DNA of 64,000 nucleotides from Lytechinus variegatus (lineage: Eukaryota > Echinodermata > Echinoidea > Temnopleuroida > Toxopneustidae): the NCBI RefSeq assembly GCF_018143015.1, contig NC_054756.1, positions 22,484,440 through 22,548,439 on the forward strand. The letters run 5' to 3'. Shown here piece after piece: positions 35,101-44,661 of this stretch; position 1 is the first letter of the stretch; every line of letters starts with the position of its first letter. The notes under the pieces were generated by a model. It was not told the origin of the DNA. It did not search any database and saw only the letters and a list, made by a program, of their open reading frames with translations. Position numbers and translations under genes: made by a program.

Positions 35101-38100
35101 AAAGTATTATTTGAATTAAAAACTGATTTCTCCGTATTTTTTTTCAAAAAAATTGATTTAATTATTAACTTCCTTTATAATTATTATTGGACTTTTCCTC
35201 CTGACAAGAGCCATTGACTTGGTCAGCAGGAGTGCACTCTTTAGCCTCCTGCAGAAGATAGGCTCCCCAAGACTGTTCCACGGTCAGGATTGTTCTCATT
35301 CGTGAAATGTTTTACGGAAACGATGTCGCCCCTGCCTCTCAAGAAGTGGGAGTACAAGACCTAGTCATACATAACAGCTGCCTGTCTTGTGCATGTAAGG
35401 GGTTTGGACCATCCATCAGACTTTGAGACAGTCAGAAATCCTGATAGACTCAAGACACCGACTGTCCTCCAGATATGTATATCAACAGCACACACTCGTC
35501 TGGTTATGGTGGACTCCTCACCTACCTTGGACCGACTATATGTCTCTTGTCCCCTTTCACAGGACAAGCATATAAGCATCAGGATTGTAAAATTTGTCTC
35601 AGTCATGGCCAAGCTCCTGCACGGAAGTAAGTCCTGGAAAACGTACGCCGACCAAGAAAAGTGGCTGAACACCTTCCATGTCAGCTGCCTCGGACGTATC
35701 ATGCACGTTAAATGGCAGGACAAAGTGAAAAATACAGAGGCCCTTCAGCGTACGTGCTAGCACTAAAAGCTTATTCTCGCTCCTTAGTCAAAGGCACCTC
35801 AGGTGGTTGGGGCATGTTTGCCCCATGAAACCTTGGCGAATCCCTTCTTGGATTCGCCAAGGTAAGCTGTGTGATTGGTCTCACCCCATCGATAGATCAC
35901 ACCTCCGTTTTAAAGACACATGCAAATATGACATAAAACTTGCCGGCATAGACACTAACACTTATGAAGGTGTAGATGATAGTCGCCATCCATTCTACGG
36001 AGAGCTACTAAGTACAGGGGTCAAGACGTCAGAAAATAATCGGAATGCTAAATTGGCAGACCAAAGGCCTAGGAGGAAGGCTAGGGCAGCATCTCTAATT
36101 ATAAACGTGTCTCAGCGTCATCCTCCTTCATCTGTAAAAATTTGCTCTAGAGACTGCCACTCTAGAGTGGAGCTCTATAGTCACTCTCGAAAATGTAAGG
36201 CCTAGCGCTACACCATCGTCTTTTAAGGCGCACTGATGCCTACCAATCATTGGACACATTGATTTAGAAAAATAATATTGATAAAACACTTTCAAATTGA
36301 AATAAGACCCTAAAAGCCTCTTCAGTACAAAGGTATGAATGGACCTTAAAAAATACACTCGAAATGGATAGCCCAAACCTAAAGAGGATTCATTCTAAGT
36401 TGAGCAATTAATGTTGAAATGAACTTGATAATTAATAAAAGAAATGAGTATTCTTACTGAAATCCCTTTACATTAGTTCTAACACGTATAAGCCTCAGAC
36501 AGTAATTTTTCAAGATGGCGGTTGGCGGCCATCTTGGATTTGATCTGAAGATTATCTTTTGTGCAAAATAACTACATGAATTAAATCAACATACCTAATG
36601 ACTCATGAATAGAGTTATTATTCATGATTCTGGGGCAAAGGGTTCAACAATTGATATTTCAAGATGGCGTCATATGGCGGCCATCTTGGATTTGACCTGA
36701 AGATGACATTATATTGCAAAATAGAAAGCAGAAATGGATTCTGCACACCCCAAAACCCCTAAATAGAGGTATTACTCGTCATTCTGGGGCAAGGGGAACA
36801 CAAGTCAATTTTTCAAGATTGCATATGGCGGCCATCTTGGATTTGATCTGAAGATGACCTTATATTGCAAAAATGATTACAGAAATCAGTTCTACACATC
36901 TCTAAACCCCTAAAACGAGTCATTACTCATCATTTTGTGGACAGGGGTTCAAAAGTTAGGTTTTCCAAATGGCATCTGGCGGCCATTTTGGATTTATGCA
37001 AATTAGCAAAATTGCCCAAACGGCAACTTTTGGCAACCAAGCTGAATTTGTTCTAGGACCCCATAGGAACACGAATCAAGAAAAAAACTTCATCGGAAAG
37101 AACATTTCTAGGTTCGGAAAATGTCAAATCGACTATTATTTCTGACTAAGCTTTCGTTGTAATCCCCCACCCACTCCCCCCCCCCACGATACGATGAAGA
37201 CAAATCTTGATCCAGTAGGATTACACAAACACTAGAACATGAATAATTTGAAAGAATCTAATTCATGATAATTTTGTTTTGTCATATTACTCATATAATA
37301 TATTGTATAAAATACAATGATACACTATTGAATTCAACTGTATGCATGGGATATGGACATTGTAGCAATTTAAAACTTTATCTCATGTTTTCATATCAGC
37401 CTTACCACTGATATAAATGCAATATCAGCGAAAAGAACATTCGACCATTTTCTGTCAAAATTTATTGAAACGAAAACGTGTTGAGATAGCACTACACGAT
37501 GTACGTCAACTTTCTTATCTTCCCCTGCTAGAGAGAAAACTGTCCTAATGTGTATTTACAGTGTATTTCTACCATGTGAATATGTGATACATACAATTAC
37601 AATGTTCTAATTCAACATGAAGATAAATTTACACTGTGGAAACCTCGAGAGTTAAAGCGTTCACATTGCAATGTGTTCACATATTCGACTGTGCACGCGT
37701 ATGCAATGTGTATGTGTTAAATGTATCAAAGTCAACGTTGCTATGGTGATTTTATATTGTATTTCACACTGTTCTGTCTAGAAGGGTATAGAAATCCTGT
37801 AATTACGAACATCGGAAATATATGTGTTGAGTGTGTGTGTGTGTTGTTGTTGTTAAGGGCGGCTATTATGGGCAGGGGAGAGGGCCGCGGCTACGCGTTC
37901 AGTTTTGACTTGTGTGCTCGGGTGTGCGTTATTTGTATGTTGGGGTAGATACATGTGGGTGGGTTAGGGTGTGTAGGGGTGTGGGTGTGTATATGTTAAT
38001 GGGGATGGGAGTGCTAGAATTTGAATATTACCCAGTCAACCATGTCGTCTTTCAAATCGACGATGACGGCGTTGATGGCGGTGCGCAGCTTGGTGACGTC

Positions 38101-39005
38101 GTGAGGGTGCTGATCAAACAGGACTGCATCGTCGAGGTTACGAGCGAAGTCGTCGACATTTACATGACGCTAGATGAAAAAAAATCCTTGAAATTACTCT
38201 TAAGTGAAAAAAGAGTCTCCTTCCTGACAAAACCTCTATAAACCTAAAATGATTTTCATGTGTTCCTCCTACACAGTATTAAAATTTGAACAAAAAACAT
38301 GTTTCGTTGAGTTCAGAAATTAGTTTGTTAGCGATTGCTGTTGGAAGACAAACATGTTGCTTGTGTAGTACATTGAATTAATTCGAAGTAGAGTTTCAAT
38401 TTTTATCTGATTGCTGAGATAGCTTCAATACTTGAAAAGAAGGAACCAGGGAATCAATGGCTTTATGTTCTCTCCGGGGGACCTCGATGCCTTACCATAG
38501 GGCAGCCCTACCAAGCCCTGGTCACCGACTGGAAAAGATTGTGAATCCGATTATTATCATAAAAATCAGGTTTATTAGTTCAAATGTACTGGATAAATAA
38601 AGGGGGGAAGAGAGAGAAAGAAAACGTATTGCTGAACGTTTCAATATAAAATCGCAAGAAAAATAAAAAAAATTAAGCCCTATACTCTAAAATGCAAGGA
38701 TTTGAAAAACGTCCATAAAGTTGAATGTTGTTAGGGACCAATCGAATTCTGGATTCAGTTTCAATCTTAATTAGTTTTAATTATCGAGGGATTGAAATTT
38801 AAATCCTTTGAGTTATAAACAAGGAAACTGTATAATTGAAATTATATCCTTTGATAAACAATATTTCCCCTTTTTAGCCCTGACCTACCTCTAACACCAC
38901 GATGTGACGGTCGTTTACCTTCCTGGGCGCTTTACGAAGGGGAGCAAGCTCCCGGCCCCAGACGAGGGCGACAACCAATAGGAAGACGATGACGATACTC
39001 TTCAT
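25973..39005 (-). CDS. Secreted subtilisin-like serine protease, proteinase K family (whole gene, 8 coding exons)
   Basis: Exons in transcript order: 39005-38889, 38169-38032, 33365-33242, 31608-31514, 30436-30295, 29922-29732, 27163-26992, 26133-25973. Phases all match, and the sum is 1140 nt, giving 379 aa plus stop, typical for S8A proteinase K-like enzymes. Order: signal peptide (about 1-17, MKSIVIVFLLVVALVWG), I9 propeptide (about 33-110, VVLE to FVEED), then the S8 domain. Active site: Asp134 (ILDTGV), His165 (HGHGTHCAG), oxyanion Asn254 (SSGND), Ser319 (GTSMACPHVAG). It should be secreted, cleave its own propeptide and act as an extracellular endopeptidase. Cysteines around 162-187 and 256-302 suggest disulfides. 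Physiological substrate unknown. The 4.7-kb second intron houses the 33938-37135 foldback. Confidence 0.94.
26525..26935. repeat. Self-complementary GTCCA/GTCTAA microrepeat, copy 1
   Basis: Runs of 'cgtccactcaccacatggtc', 'taatgccattccgtccatc' and 'aaccagttggtctaac' are followed by the inverted set ('gaccaactggttattagac', 'ggtagaccaaatgaaag'). The whole can fold into a long imperfect hairpin. It lies in subtilase intron 7. Confidence 0.65.
26992..27163 (-). CDS. Proteinase K-like subtilase, exon 7 (catalytic Ser)
   Basis: 172 nt, residues 270-326 plus one base. VITVGNTQPDDSIRPSSNFG, DCVDILAPGTDIVSCGNDDD, TATSTKTGTSMACPHVA. Ser319 in GTSMACP is the nucleophile. Long frames on the + strand and in another - frame across this exon are shadows. 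Donor gtaagt, acceptor ttataaag. Confidence 0.95.
27165..27410. repeat. (gaaag)n purine-rich microsatellite
   Basis: Imperfect gaaag/aagga repeats immediately upstream, in transcript sense, of the exon 7 acceptor. Lys/Glu-rich + frames and Phe/Ser-rich - frames here are artefacts. On the transcribed strand this is a long pyrimidine tract leading into the acceptor. Confidence 0.8.
27411..29163. other. Subtilase intron 6: unassigned sequence
   Basis: 28530-28830 resembles a diverged GTCTAC/GTCCAA microrepeat. 28030-28070 has T/G homopolymers. About 28850-29040 contains repeated 'gcaattgcttgcaa'-type words. No exon was recognised. Confidence 0.4.
29164..29693. repeat. Terminal-inverted-repeat element, family B copy 3
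   Basis: Left 'aaaggagaagttcaccctga', right 'cagggtgaacttcccctttа' in inverted form. Inner 'gattcgtgacgtcataaacg' pairs with 'attatgacgtcacaaata'. It ends 38 bases from the subtilase exon 6 donor. Confidence 0.72.
29732..29922 (-). CDS. Proteinase K-like subtilase, exon 6 (oxyanion Asn)
   Basis: 191 nt. Two bases complete Gly206. VDYVAQMKTGGMQNVVASLS, LSLDSSAFGEAVQRAIDYGV, VVLTSSGNDRRDAC to NIPE269. SSGND supplies the oxyanion-hole Asn254. Acceptor tttttatag, donor gttaga. Confidence 0.95.
30295..30436 (-). CDS. Proteinase K-like subtilase, exon 5 (catalytic His)
   Basis: 142 nt, residues 159-205 plus one base. DADCHGHGTHCAGIAAGTKY, GVAKKANVHAVKVCDCMGYC, STDSLVQ. His165 is the catalytic base. 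'GVAKxAxVxAVKVLxCxGxG' is typical of proteinase K-type enzymes. Acceptor caccgtcag, donor gtaaat. Confidence 0.95.
30744..30957. repeat. Palindromic MITE, TTTCACAAAGATTTAAGTAT ends
   Basis: Left 'tttcacaaagatttaagtat', right inverted 'atacttaaatctttgtgaaa', continuing through 'gtcgcacttaaatg' and 'catttaagtgcgac'. Located in subtilase intron 4. Confidence 0.75.
31182..31359. repeat. Near-perfect palindromic MITE, GTTTCATAAAGCTGTTCGTAA family
   Basis: The arms match from 'gtttcataaagctgttcgta' through 'gaacgactggtgatcctt', almost 60 bases per arm with essentially no mismatch, around a loop of about 50 bases. It belongs to the same family as 8150-8296, but the arms are far less decayed. Confidence 0.85.
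31514..31608 (-). CDS. Proteinase K-like subtilase, exon 4 (catalytic Asp)
   Basis: 95 nt. Two bases complete Arg127. GNIFILDTGVRITHEDFEGR then AIHAAKFVTGV. Asp134 in ILDTGV is the catalytic Asp. Acceptor tctggtctag, donor gtaagt. Confidence 0.94.
31950..32062. repeat. 15-bp minisatellite (ggtaataatggcagc-like)
   Basis: Seven or eight units alternate 'ggtaataatggcag' and 'ggtaaaaatggcag' with the spacer base varying. Located in subtilase intron 3. Confidence 0.8.
33242..33365 (-). CDS. Proteinase K-like subtilase, exon 3 (propeptide end, mature N-terminus)
   Basis: 124 nt, residues 86-126 plus one base. VRSLDGVRFVEEDYFTQVES then ENWGTDRVNQRDPPLDNDDT M. 'GVxFVEED' closes the I9 inhibitor domain, and WGxDRxxQR is the usual start of the mature protease. 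Acceptor cctgtcag, donor gtaaga. Confidence 0.94.
33478..33850. repeat. Self-complementary GTCCA/GTCTAA microrepeat, copy 2
   Basis: Same word set as 26525-26935 ('ccaactcgtctactaac', 'agttcgtccactcaccatt', 'aataaccagttggtcc', then the inverted words). Begins about 110 bases from exon 3 in subtilase intron 2. Confidence 0.65.
33938..37135. mobile_element. 3.2-kb foldback element with about 0.7-kb inverted arms and LINE-derived core
   Basis: Left arm 33938-34660 and right arm 36431-37135 are inverted copies. The outer ends 'agtcgatttgaca' and 'tgtcaaatcgact' match, as do inner ends 'taaagggatttcagtaagat' and 'atcttactgaaatcccttta'-like sequence. Each arm contains about 150-bp subrepeats carrying 'caagatggccgcc'. 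The middle (about 35200-36205) is LINE sequence. It lies in subtilase intron 2. Target-site duplications were not clear. Confidence 0.85.
35218..36205 (+). pseudogene. LINE reverse transcriptase C-terminal fragment inside the foldback
   Basis: Disjointed frames recall the 3' end of a non-LTR retrotransposon ORF2. DLVSRSALFSLLQKIGSP lies near 35218. MAKLLHGSKSWKTYADQEKW with LNTFHVSCLGRIMHVKWQDK lies within 35389-35760. RHLRWLGHVCPM, LRFKDTCKYDIK and a terminal C-x-D-C-H-S-R-x-x-L-x-S-H-x-x-x-C finger lie within 35807-36205. The frame breaks near 35760. No intact RT core or endonuclease. Confidence 0.78.
38032..38169 (-). CDS. Proteinase K-like subtilase, exon 2 (I9 propeptide)
   Basis: 138 nt, residues 40-85, phase 0 both sides. 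RHVNVDDFARNLDDAVLFDQ, HPHDVTKLRTAINAVIVDLK, DDMVDW. It sits between VVLE of exon 1 and VRSLDGV of exon 3, as expected for the I9 inhibitor fold. Acceptor tttcatctag, donor gtaata. Confidence 0.92.
38889..39005 (-). CDS. Proteinase K-like subtilase, exon 1 coding part (signal peptide)
   Basis: ATG at 39005-39003. MKSIVIVFLLVVALVWG is a clear signal peptide, then RELAPLRKAPRKVNDRHIVV and LE. 'xIVVLE' begins the I9 domain. A splice acceptor (attccag) ends at 39034 with a textbook branch sequence TACTAAC about 12 bases further upstream, so a 28-nt leader precedes the ATG and a 5'UTR exon should exist further upstream. Confidence 0.93.
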
Positions 39006-39404
39006 GACTTTATTTTATGTCCAACTATTGAACCTGGAATATGTTAGTATGAAATGGCAAAACCATATGTTTAATTCTGCTAAGTAACTACCACTGTTGT
39101 CGATACGTAACGGCATACTTTTCAAGGGGGGGGGGGGGGGTGAAACAATAGATCACCCCCCTTGAACAATAGATTCACATCGGAAATCGACACCCATGGT
39201 TACGACGATGGTTAGCGGAAGAAGGGGGGGGGGGTGGTTTTGGCTGAATAGGCTTTGCCCTCTCACAGATAACTGTATTGACTCTTCTTCGTATATGATT
39301 CTTTTTAAGGATGTTTATCTTTCTCCTATTTTCTCAGCTGTGGATTTCTGGAAATGACGTCAGTCAATATGATAAAGACGAGTGAATATTTGGTAGAGCA
39401 AGGG

Positions 39405-39781
39405 ACATTAGTATTATTGTTACCATTATTATCATCATTACCATCAGCAGCACCACCACTATCATCAACATTATCATCATCATCATCATTATCATCAATA
39501 TTATCAACATCACAACACCACCATCATAATCATCATCACCACCAACGCCATCGTCGTCATCATCATCGTCAATATCATCGCCATCATCATCAACATCCAA
39601 ATACCATCACCAACACCACCATCATAATCATCATCATTTCCACCACCATCACAACCACCATCATCATTATTATAATCACCATCACCATTATCATTGTCAT
39701 CATCAGCATCATCTTCATCATCATTATCATCATCATCGTAATCATCACCATCCCAACTCCACCACCACCACTACCATCACC

Positions 39782-39812
<31 letters not shown>

Positions 39813-39835
39813 TCATCAATTAATTTATGAAATAA
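39405..39835. repeat. (atc)n/(cac)n microsatellite, about 430 bp
   Basis: Imperfect tandem atc/acc/att triplets. Long poly-His/Ile/Ser frames on + and Asp/Met-rich frames on - are pure repeat artefacts. Confidence 0.92.
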
Positions 39836-41184
39836 ATCATTTATCACGTAAGAAATTATAGATTTTGTCGCAAGTCATGTTTTCATGTGGTATTTCACCC
39901 ATTCTTCACAATATCGTGTATTTCATAGTCAAATTATTCTCACTCTTGTGAAATTTTTATTACATGTTGTTTTATTCTATTTTATTCGTCTTCTTTATCC
40001 AGAGCCAGGGTAGCCTGTTCGGTGGTTGACTGTTTTCAACCATGCAGGGCCCTATACCATGTATACATATAACAAAACACGTTATTTACAACACATAAGA
40101 AATCGAAATTATTATTTTATAATGCTATTACATAGAGTGAATGATTTCAGTAATAAGACAAGAACCAGTATTGGAAGTTAGGAGGAAATCGAAGAAATAC
40201 AGGTATGAACTTGACTTACAGGTTGCTTACGTTTTTATAACAATATTATTGTAAACTTATATTAAATTGAGTGAAAGTGCAAGAGGGATTTAGAAATTGA
40301 TATATTAATCATAAGACTTCATTGAAAGTGCCTATATGTAGAATTTTAATATACCCGATACACAATTTGCCTGTCGTCAAGTAGAAAACAAGATTCACAT
40401 TACACAAGAGCATGTAATTGTTATTATTCATTATTCATTGGACTTAGTCACGTTATCCTTGTTACGTAGCAATTTTTACATTTATTTTTACAAGCATATA
40501 TCTTAACTAAACATAATACATAACCATAGGTCATATCTATATTAACGATTCATTTGTAATTGTATGCTTCATATCATAATAATATAAGATTGTATAGGAT
40601 TGCTATCTTAAAAACATCAATTTGCCCTATTTATCTCACTGCAAGGCTAGCTAGCAAAAGGACACAGAACAAGTATAGCGCATTGTGAGTTGATGTCCTA
40701 TTCGTTGATGTATACCATTTACCTTGAGCGAGCCAAATCATACGGAGAACTTATCATGAGAAGAAATATAACAAGCAAATGGGCAAAAGAAGAAGAAGAT
40801 GAAAAAGAAGAAGAGGAGGAGGAGGAAGAAGAAGGAGAAAAAGAAGAAAAAGAAGGAGAAAAAGAAGAAGAAAAAGAAACAGTAGAAGAAAAGAAGAAGG
40901 AGAAAAAGGAAAAGAAAAAGAAGAAGCCTTTTTTTACTTTTCAAAGTAGAACTTTATTCACAATCAAAATTTTACAAATAAAAAACATGTACTTTACACT
41001 TACAGTGACCGCATTTCAACCATTGTTATAGAAGTAACATGTATCACATGTATAGCGGCAAACACTAAAAACAAGAAGAAGAAGAGGAAGTAGAAGAAAG
41101 AGAAGAAGATGATGATGAATTAGAAGAAGGAGCAGGAGGGGGATAATCCAAAATATATCATTTTGAACACAATCCATGAAAGTC
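39836..41184. other. Intergenic sequence between subtilase and EndoU; (gaa)n tract
   Basis: AT-rich. A (gaa)n-type purine tract at about 40785-40930, and a shorter one at about 41075-41130, create acidic/basic low-complexity frames. The subtilase 5'UTR exon is expected here but could not be pinned down. Confidence 0.4.
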
Positions 41185-41406
41185 TTACACATAGAAATAA
41201 GCTGCACCAAGTTTGTCGCCCTCATGCGTCCACGTTCTTATAGCTACGTTTCGATCGTTGATTTTAAATCTACACAGATTGTTTGGTCGTGCGATGTAAC
41301 ACGTGGTGAAGAGAGCGAGCTCGAACTCGGGACTGACACCGTGTATGATGGAGGACAGGGTTTTCACCTGGCCCAACCAGTTAAACTGGAGAAGAAGTTG
41401 ATTTGG
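41185..41406 (-). CDS. EndoU-type endoribonuclease, last exon
   Basis: 222 nt, phase 0 start. [73 protein letters not shown], stop. 'GxSPEFExALYTxCF' and 'GSAYP'-like ends are family signatures. Acceptor tctctttacag. Confidence 0.9.
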   Translation of the reverse strand, partial: PNQLLLQFNWLGQVKTLSSIIHGVSPEFELALFTTCYIARPNNLCRFKINDRNVAIRTWTHEGDKLGAAYFYV

Positions 41407-42663
41407 CTGTAAAGAGAGAAGGGTGAAATAATCAAGATCGATTGACAGGTATTCAAACATCTAAAGAGAGGTTGTAGACGCTTGGTTCAGGATACGAACT
41501 TATTATATTACAAGATTTAATTGAAATAATGGCACAATGCCTATAATAATGACAATGAATATGACAGTAATTACAAGAGTAATAAAAACAGGAATATAAA
41601 TTTATGTCATTTTCCAAATTATTTTCTTTTTTTTGTATGCCACAACTGAAATGATTTGCAGTTTGGTTTCGGTTCGCGGTACCGCGCTATAACTTGTACT
41701 TGTGCTGTCTAAGCCCTCGTGCTGACAGTTTACTCAACATAAAATAACGTGTAAGCAAGTCAATGACACCATGCATGTTGAGAAAAGATACCCACTTTAC
41801 TCCACACTTAGTTACCCTGATATTATTATCACCCCACACAAAATGCATCTAACCTGCTTTTCACGGGTGTAGCCATAGTAGTTGAGATTTCCCGCTCTTT
41901 CCTGGAGACAAAATTGTATCCAGTTATGAAATCCGGTCACAGCGCCATTTTTCATCTCCCCCACGAACGTGTGCTCGAATGCCGAAGAGTCCAGGACGCC
42001 GCCAGACCGTGAATAGAGACCGAACCACGTAGCATTCAAGAAATCCTTGAATTCGGTTTGAGAAGCGAAATGTCCTGCGTATCACAAAGGGAGGCAAGGC
42101 ATGAGCATGATGAGCGGGGACAATGATGGCAATTTTAGTGTGTGTGTGTGTGTGTGTGTGGGGGGAGGGTGGAAATAACAAATAGGGTGCATTATTTTTT
42201 TTTATAAAGCATAGCGAATGAAACAGCACTCGCTTAATGTCTAACAAACGATAAATTTAGCGATTATTAAGGGTATACACAAGAAAGTTAGCTATCTTTT
42301 ACAGGATAGTCAAATAAAAAAAAAGTCTACCTTATCACCACGACTGGTATCGTTTTTCTGAAGACAGTTGGGTGCATTCCGTACGTCTAATCATTGTCAA
42401 ATAAATAATGGATATATAAATCATTATAATGGATATATAAATCATTATAAACGACACTGCTACCTTTATTGTGAAGGAGATTGTAGGTCCTTTGAATGAC
42501 GTCAGTACTGAAAATGGCCTCTAGAAATCGACTGATCTCTCGTTGTTTTGTGATCGTATTTCGCTCTGGCACCCCTGCCGATCGCTCGTAGTTGTTTAGA
42601 AGAGCTCGGAAGGGTGTGATAGTTTGACCATACAAGGCGGCTGGTAGGACGTTTGAAAAGAGA
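41185..42663 (-). CDS. EndoU-type poly(U)-specific endoribonuclease, 3' part (3 exons)
   Basis: Exons 42663-42464, 42074-41854, 41406-41185 join in phase to encode 213 codons (stop included as the last) of the XendoU/ENDOU fold. The family cleaves RNA at uridylates in a Mn2+-dependent way, leaving 2',3'-cyclic phosphates. Landmarks: AFEHTFVGE and GFHNWIQF carry the two catalytic histidines; the [11 protein letters not shown] segment should hold the catalytic lysine; [19 protein letters not shown] and a C-terminal GAAYF tail follow. About 70-90 N-terminal residues of the domain plus any signal peptide are missing. Upstream sequence (>42663) is repeat-rich and then interrupted by the 44.3-54.9 kb transposon complex, so the gene may be broken or have a very long intron. 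Confidence 0.88.
41854..42074 (-). CDS. EndoU-type endoribonuclease, catalytic His exon
   Basis: 221 nt. Two bases complete Gly. [73 protein letters not shown]. It contains both catalytic histidines in their family contexts. Acceptor gatacgcag, donor gttaga. Confidence 0.92.
42464..42663 (-). CDS. EndoU-type endoribonuclease, upstream exon
   Basis: 200 nt: one base, 66 codons, one base. [66 protein letters not shown]. It aligns with the family segment 'xFxxxTYxxFxxLLDNYxxxxGxxExxTxxExxExxxFLDAI..T.VMxxxxxFL..KG'. Acceptor tctttttcag, donor gtagca. The longer open frame around it is intronic. Confidence 0.87.
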
Positions 42664-43660
42664 CTGAAAAAGAATGTAAGACAAATACAGATGAATATGC
42701 AGAAATGCAGATAGATAGGAAAATAGATAACCATAATAATAAATATGTCTATGGGCAGATACATTTTAGATTTGAATAATATATGGTTTGTTCCGGGTAA
42801 CAATACAGCGTTGGACCAACTTCGGGATTGTTTTTTTTTGTCCCAACTATACCACAACGTTTGAAGGCAACGTCGAATCATCGATAGCAGTGTACGCGCA
42901 TACGTCGTCAGACAAACGATGATTCCAACGTTGTCGGCAAAACTGTTCTTACGTCTGGTAACATTGGTCCAAAGTTGGCTGAATCGTAAATTAAAGGTAA
43001 ATGCTTGTTTTGGTAACGATATCGAAATGAGTTCGTACAGAATCCAATGAAATGACCACCAAAGTGTCTGTTTGTATGAATAAAACGCATGTGCCAAAGG
43101 ATTCTGGAAGAAATTGTGTAATTGCTGAGAAATCAGCAAATAAGCACAGGATTCGGGTAGAGCGTCGGGCCCGACGCTCTAAGCAAGTCCCACGTGCACT
43201 TATCTGTGTAGGAGATCTTCGGTGTGAACATTTTTCAGCGTACTTTTCAAGATTTAACAAAGTTCAGTTAATGTAATTGTACCAGATCTAGATCCTCGAT
43301 GATATACTGACAATTAAGCCTTGTTTTACAGACTTTCTCATGAAATCAGTGTTTACTGCAACTACTGGAATTTCTCTTTAAGACGTTGCTACAACATCAA
43401 TGCGCAACGTTTAAGCATAGATGGATCATGAAAGTGCAGGTGCATACATCATTAGTCCAACGATGTTTACATTGTTGGTTTATATTTGTACGGCTAACAA
43501 AGCTCCGACGTTGGCTTGCAACGTTAGTCCAACATTGGCTGAACCGTCAACTACAGCGTTGCTGCATCGTTGTTGGGCAACGAGTGAAAGCGCCACTATC
43601 GAAAATGGGGGGGGGGGGGGGGCGAGGGTAGGGGGTAAAATGGTAATGTGTGTTAATTGT
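42664..43660. other. Repeat-rich sequence with CCAACGTTG words upstream of EndoU
   Basis: About 42830-43010 and 43380-43580 share 'ccaacgttgg', 'caacgtttgaaggcaacg' and 'ggctgaatcgt'-like words, apparently a diverged inverted-repeat family. Poly-G at about 43606-43622. No EndoU 5' exon was recognised. Confidence 0.4.
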
Positions 43661-44264
43661 AAAAAAGTACCATACAGTACCATAGTATTACTATGGTATT
43701 ACCATAGTATTACCATAGTATCCATGGTAAATTCATTAGTACTATAGTACTACCACAGAAGTACCATAGGGAATAGGAAAGTACTATTTAAAATACAGAA
43801 GTACTATAATGTACTATAGTACTACCACAAAAGTACCATACGGATAGGAAAGTACTATTTGAAAATACAGAAGTACCATAATGTACCATAGTACTACCAT
43901 GAGTTACTATGGTTGATTTTAATATACTGAACAGAGGCCTCCTAACACATGATACTTTGATGGTACTCCATAGTACTTTCATGTTTGTCTGTGAAAGTAC
44001 TATGGTACCCCATAGTACTTTGATGGTTCTCTGTGCTACTTGAAAGTACTATGAAAGTATCACAGAGAACTATGAAAGTACAGCGGAAGTACTCTGTATA
44101 CTTTCATGGTATCACGGAGAACCATCAAAGTAATATGGAGTACCATATTACTTTCACAGAGAACTATGAAAGTACTATGGAGTACCATAGTACTTTAACA
44201 GAGAACGATGAACCATAGTACTTTAACAGAGAACTATGAAAGTACTATGGCACTTCCCCATAGC
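43661..44264. repeat. GTACCATAGTACT microrepeat, left block
   Basis: Short degenerate self-complementary words ('gtactatggta', 'accatagtact', 'agaaccatgaaagt') are repeated for 600 bp. A 90-bp block with the same words resumes at about 54887, so the intervening 10.6 kb was inserted into it. A longer array of the GTACCATGG variant is at 63300-64000. Confidence 0.7.
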
Positions 44265-44525
44265 AGGCGCAGATCCAGGAATTTTCAAAAGTCAGGGGCG
44301 GCTATCCAGGGGGGGGGGGGCAGGGGGCACAGTGCCCCAACTTTTTGAAGCACTATAAAAAAATGCCCCTTGGCAAGAAAAATGCCCCTTTACAAACGCG
44401 TTCAGTGCCCCTTTCATTCCAAACAGACCCTTTGTGGTAAAGAGTGCCCTTTTGTCTTATTATAAGTGCCCATTCTTGTATAAGGTAAATTTTTATTCTT
44501 AAATCTGCTCATTTACTTCAATAAC

Positions 44526-44661
44526 TCCATACATCTACTTGATTTGCTAGTTCAGCCCTCTGGACTGCCATACCCGAAAAGAACTCCCAAGAATTTAAAA
44601 AGCGCGAGCGCGCCCTCTCCCGTTCAGGCTTACTACCCATGATCACCGCGCAATTAGCGTC
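44526..44661 (+). repeat. DIRS-type left inverted terminal repeat
   Basis: Inverted counterpart of 53618-53757, including 'cagccctctggactgccata', 'gcgcgagcgcgccctctccc' and 'catgatcaccgcgcaattag'. The match stops at 'gcgtc'. Confidence 0.85.

Noticed and set aside
39354..39847. Long + frame rich in Ser/His/Ile and - frames rich in Asp/Met
   Set aside because: Translation of an (atc)n/(cac)n microsatellite; no non-repeat residues of note.
40690..41031. 113-codon + frame with Glu/Lys block
   Set aside because: The block is a (gaa)n tract in intergenic DNA; no domain, no splice support.
42387..43139. 250-codon - frame around the EndoU exon
   Set aside because: Only 42464-42663 matches EndoU and has splice borders; the rest is intron and repeat.
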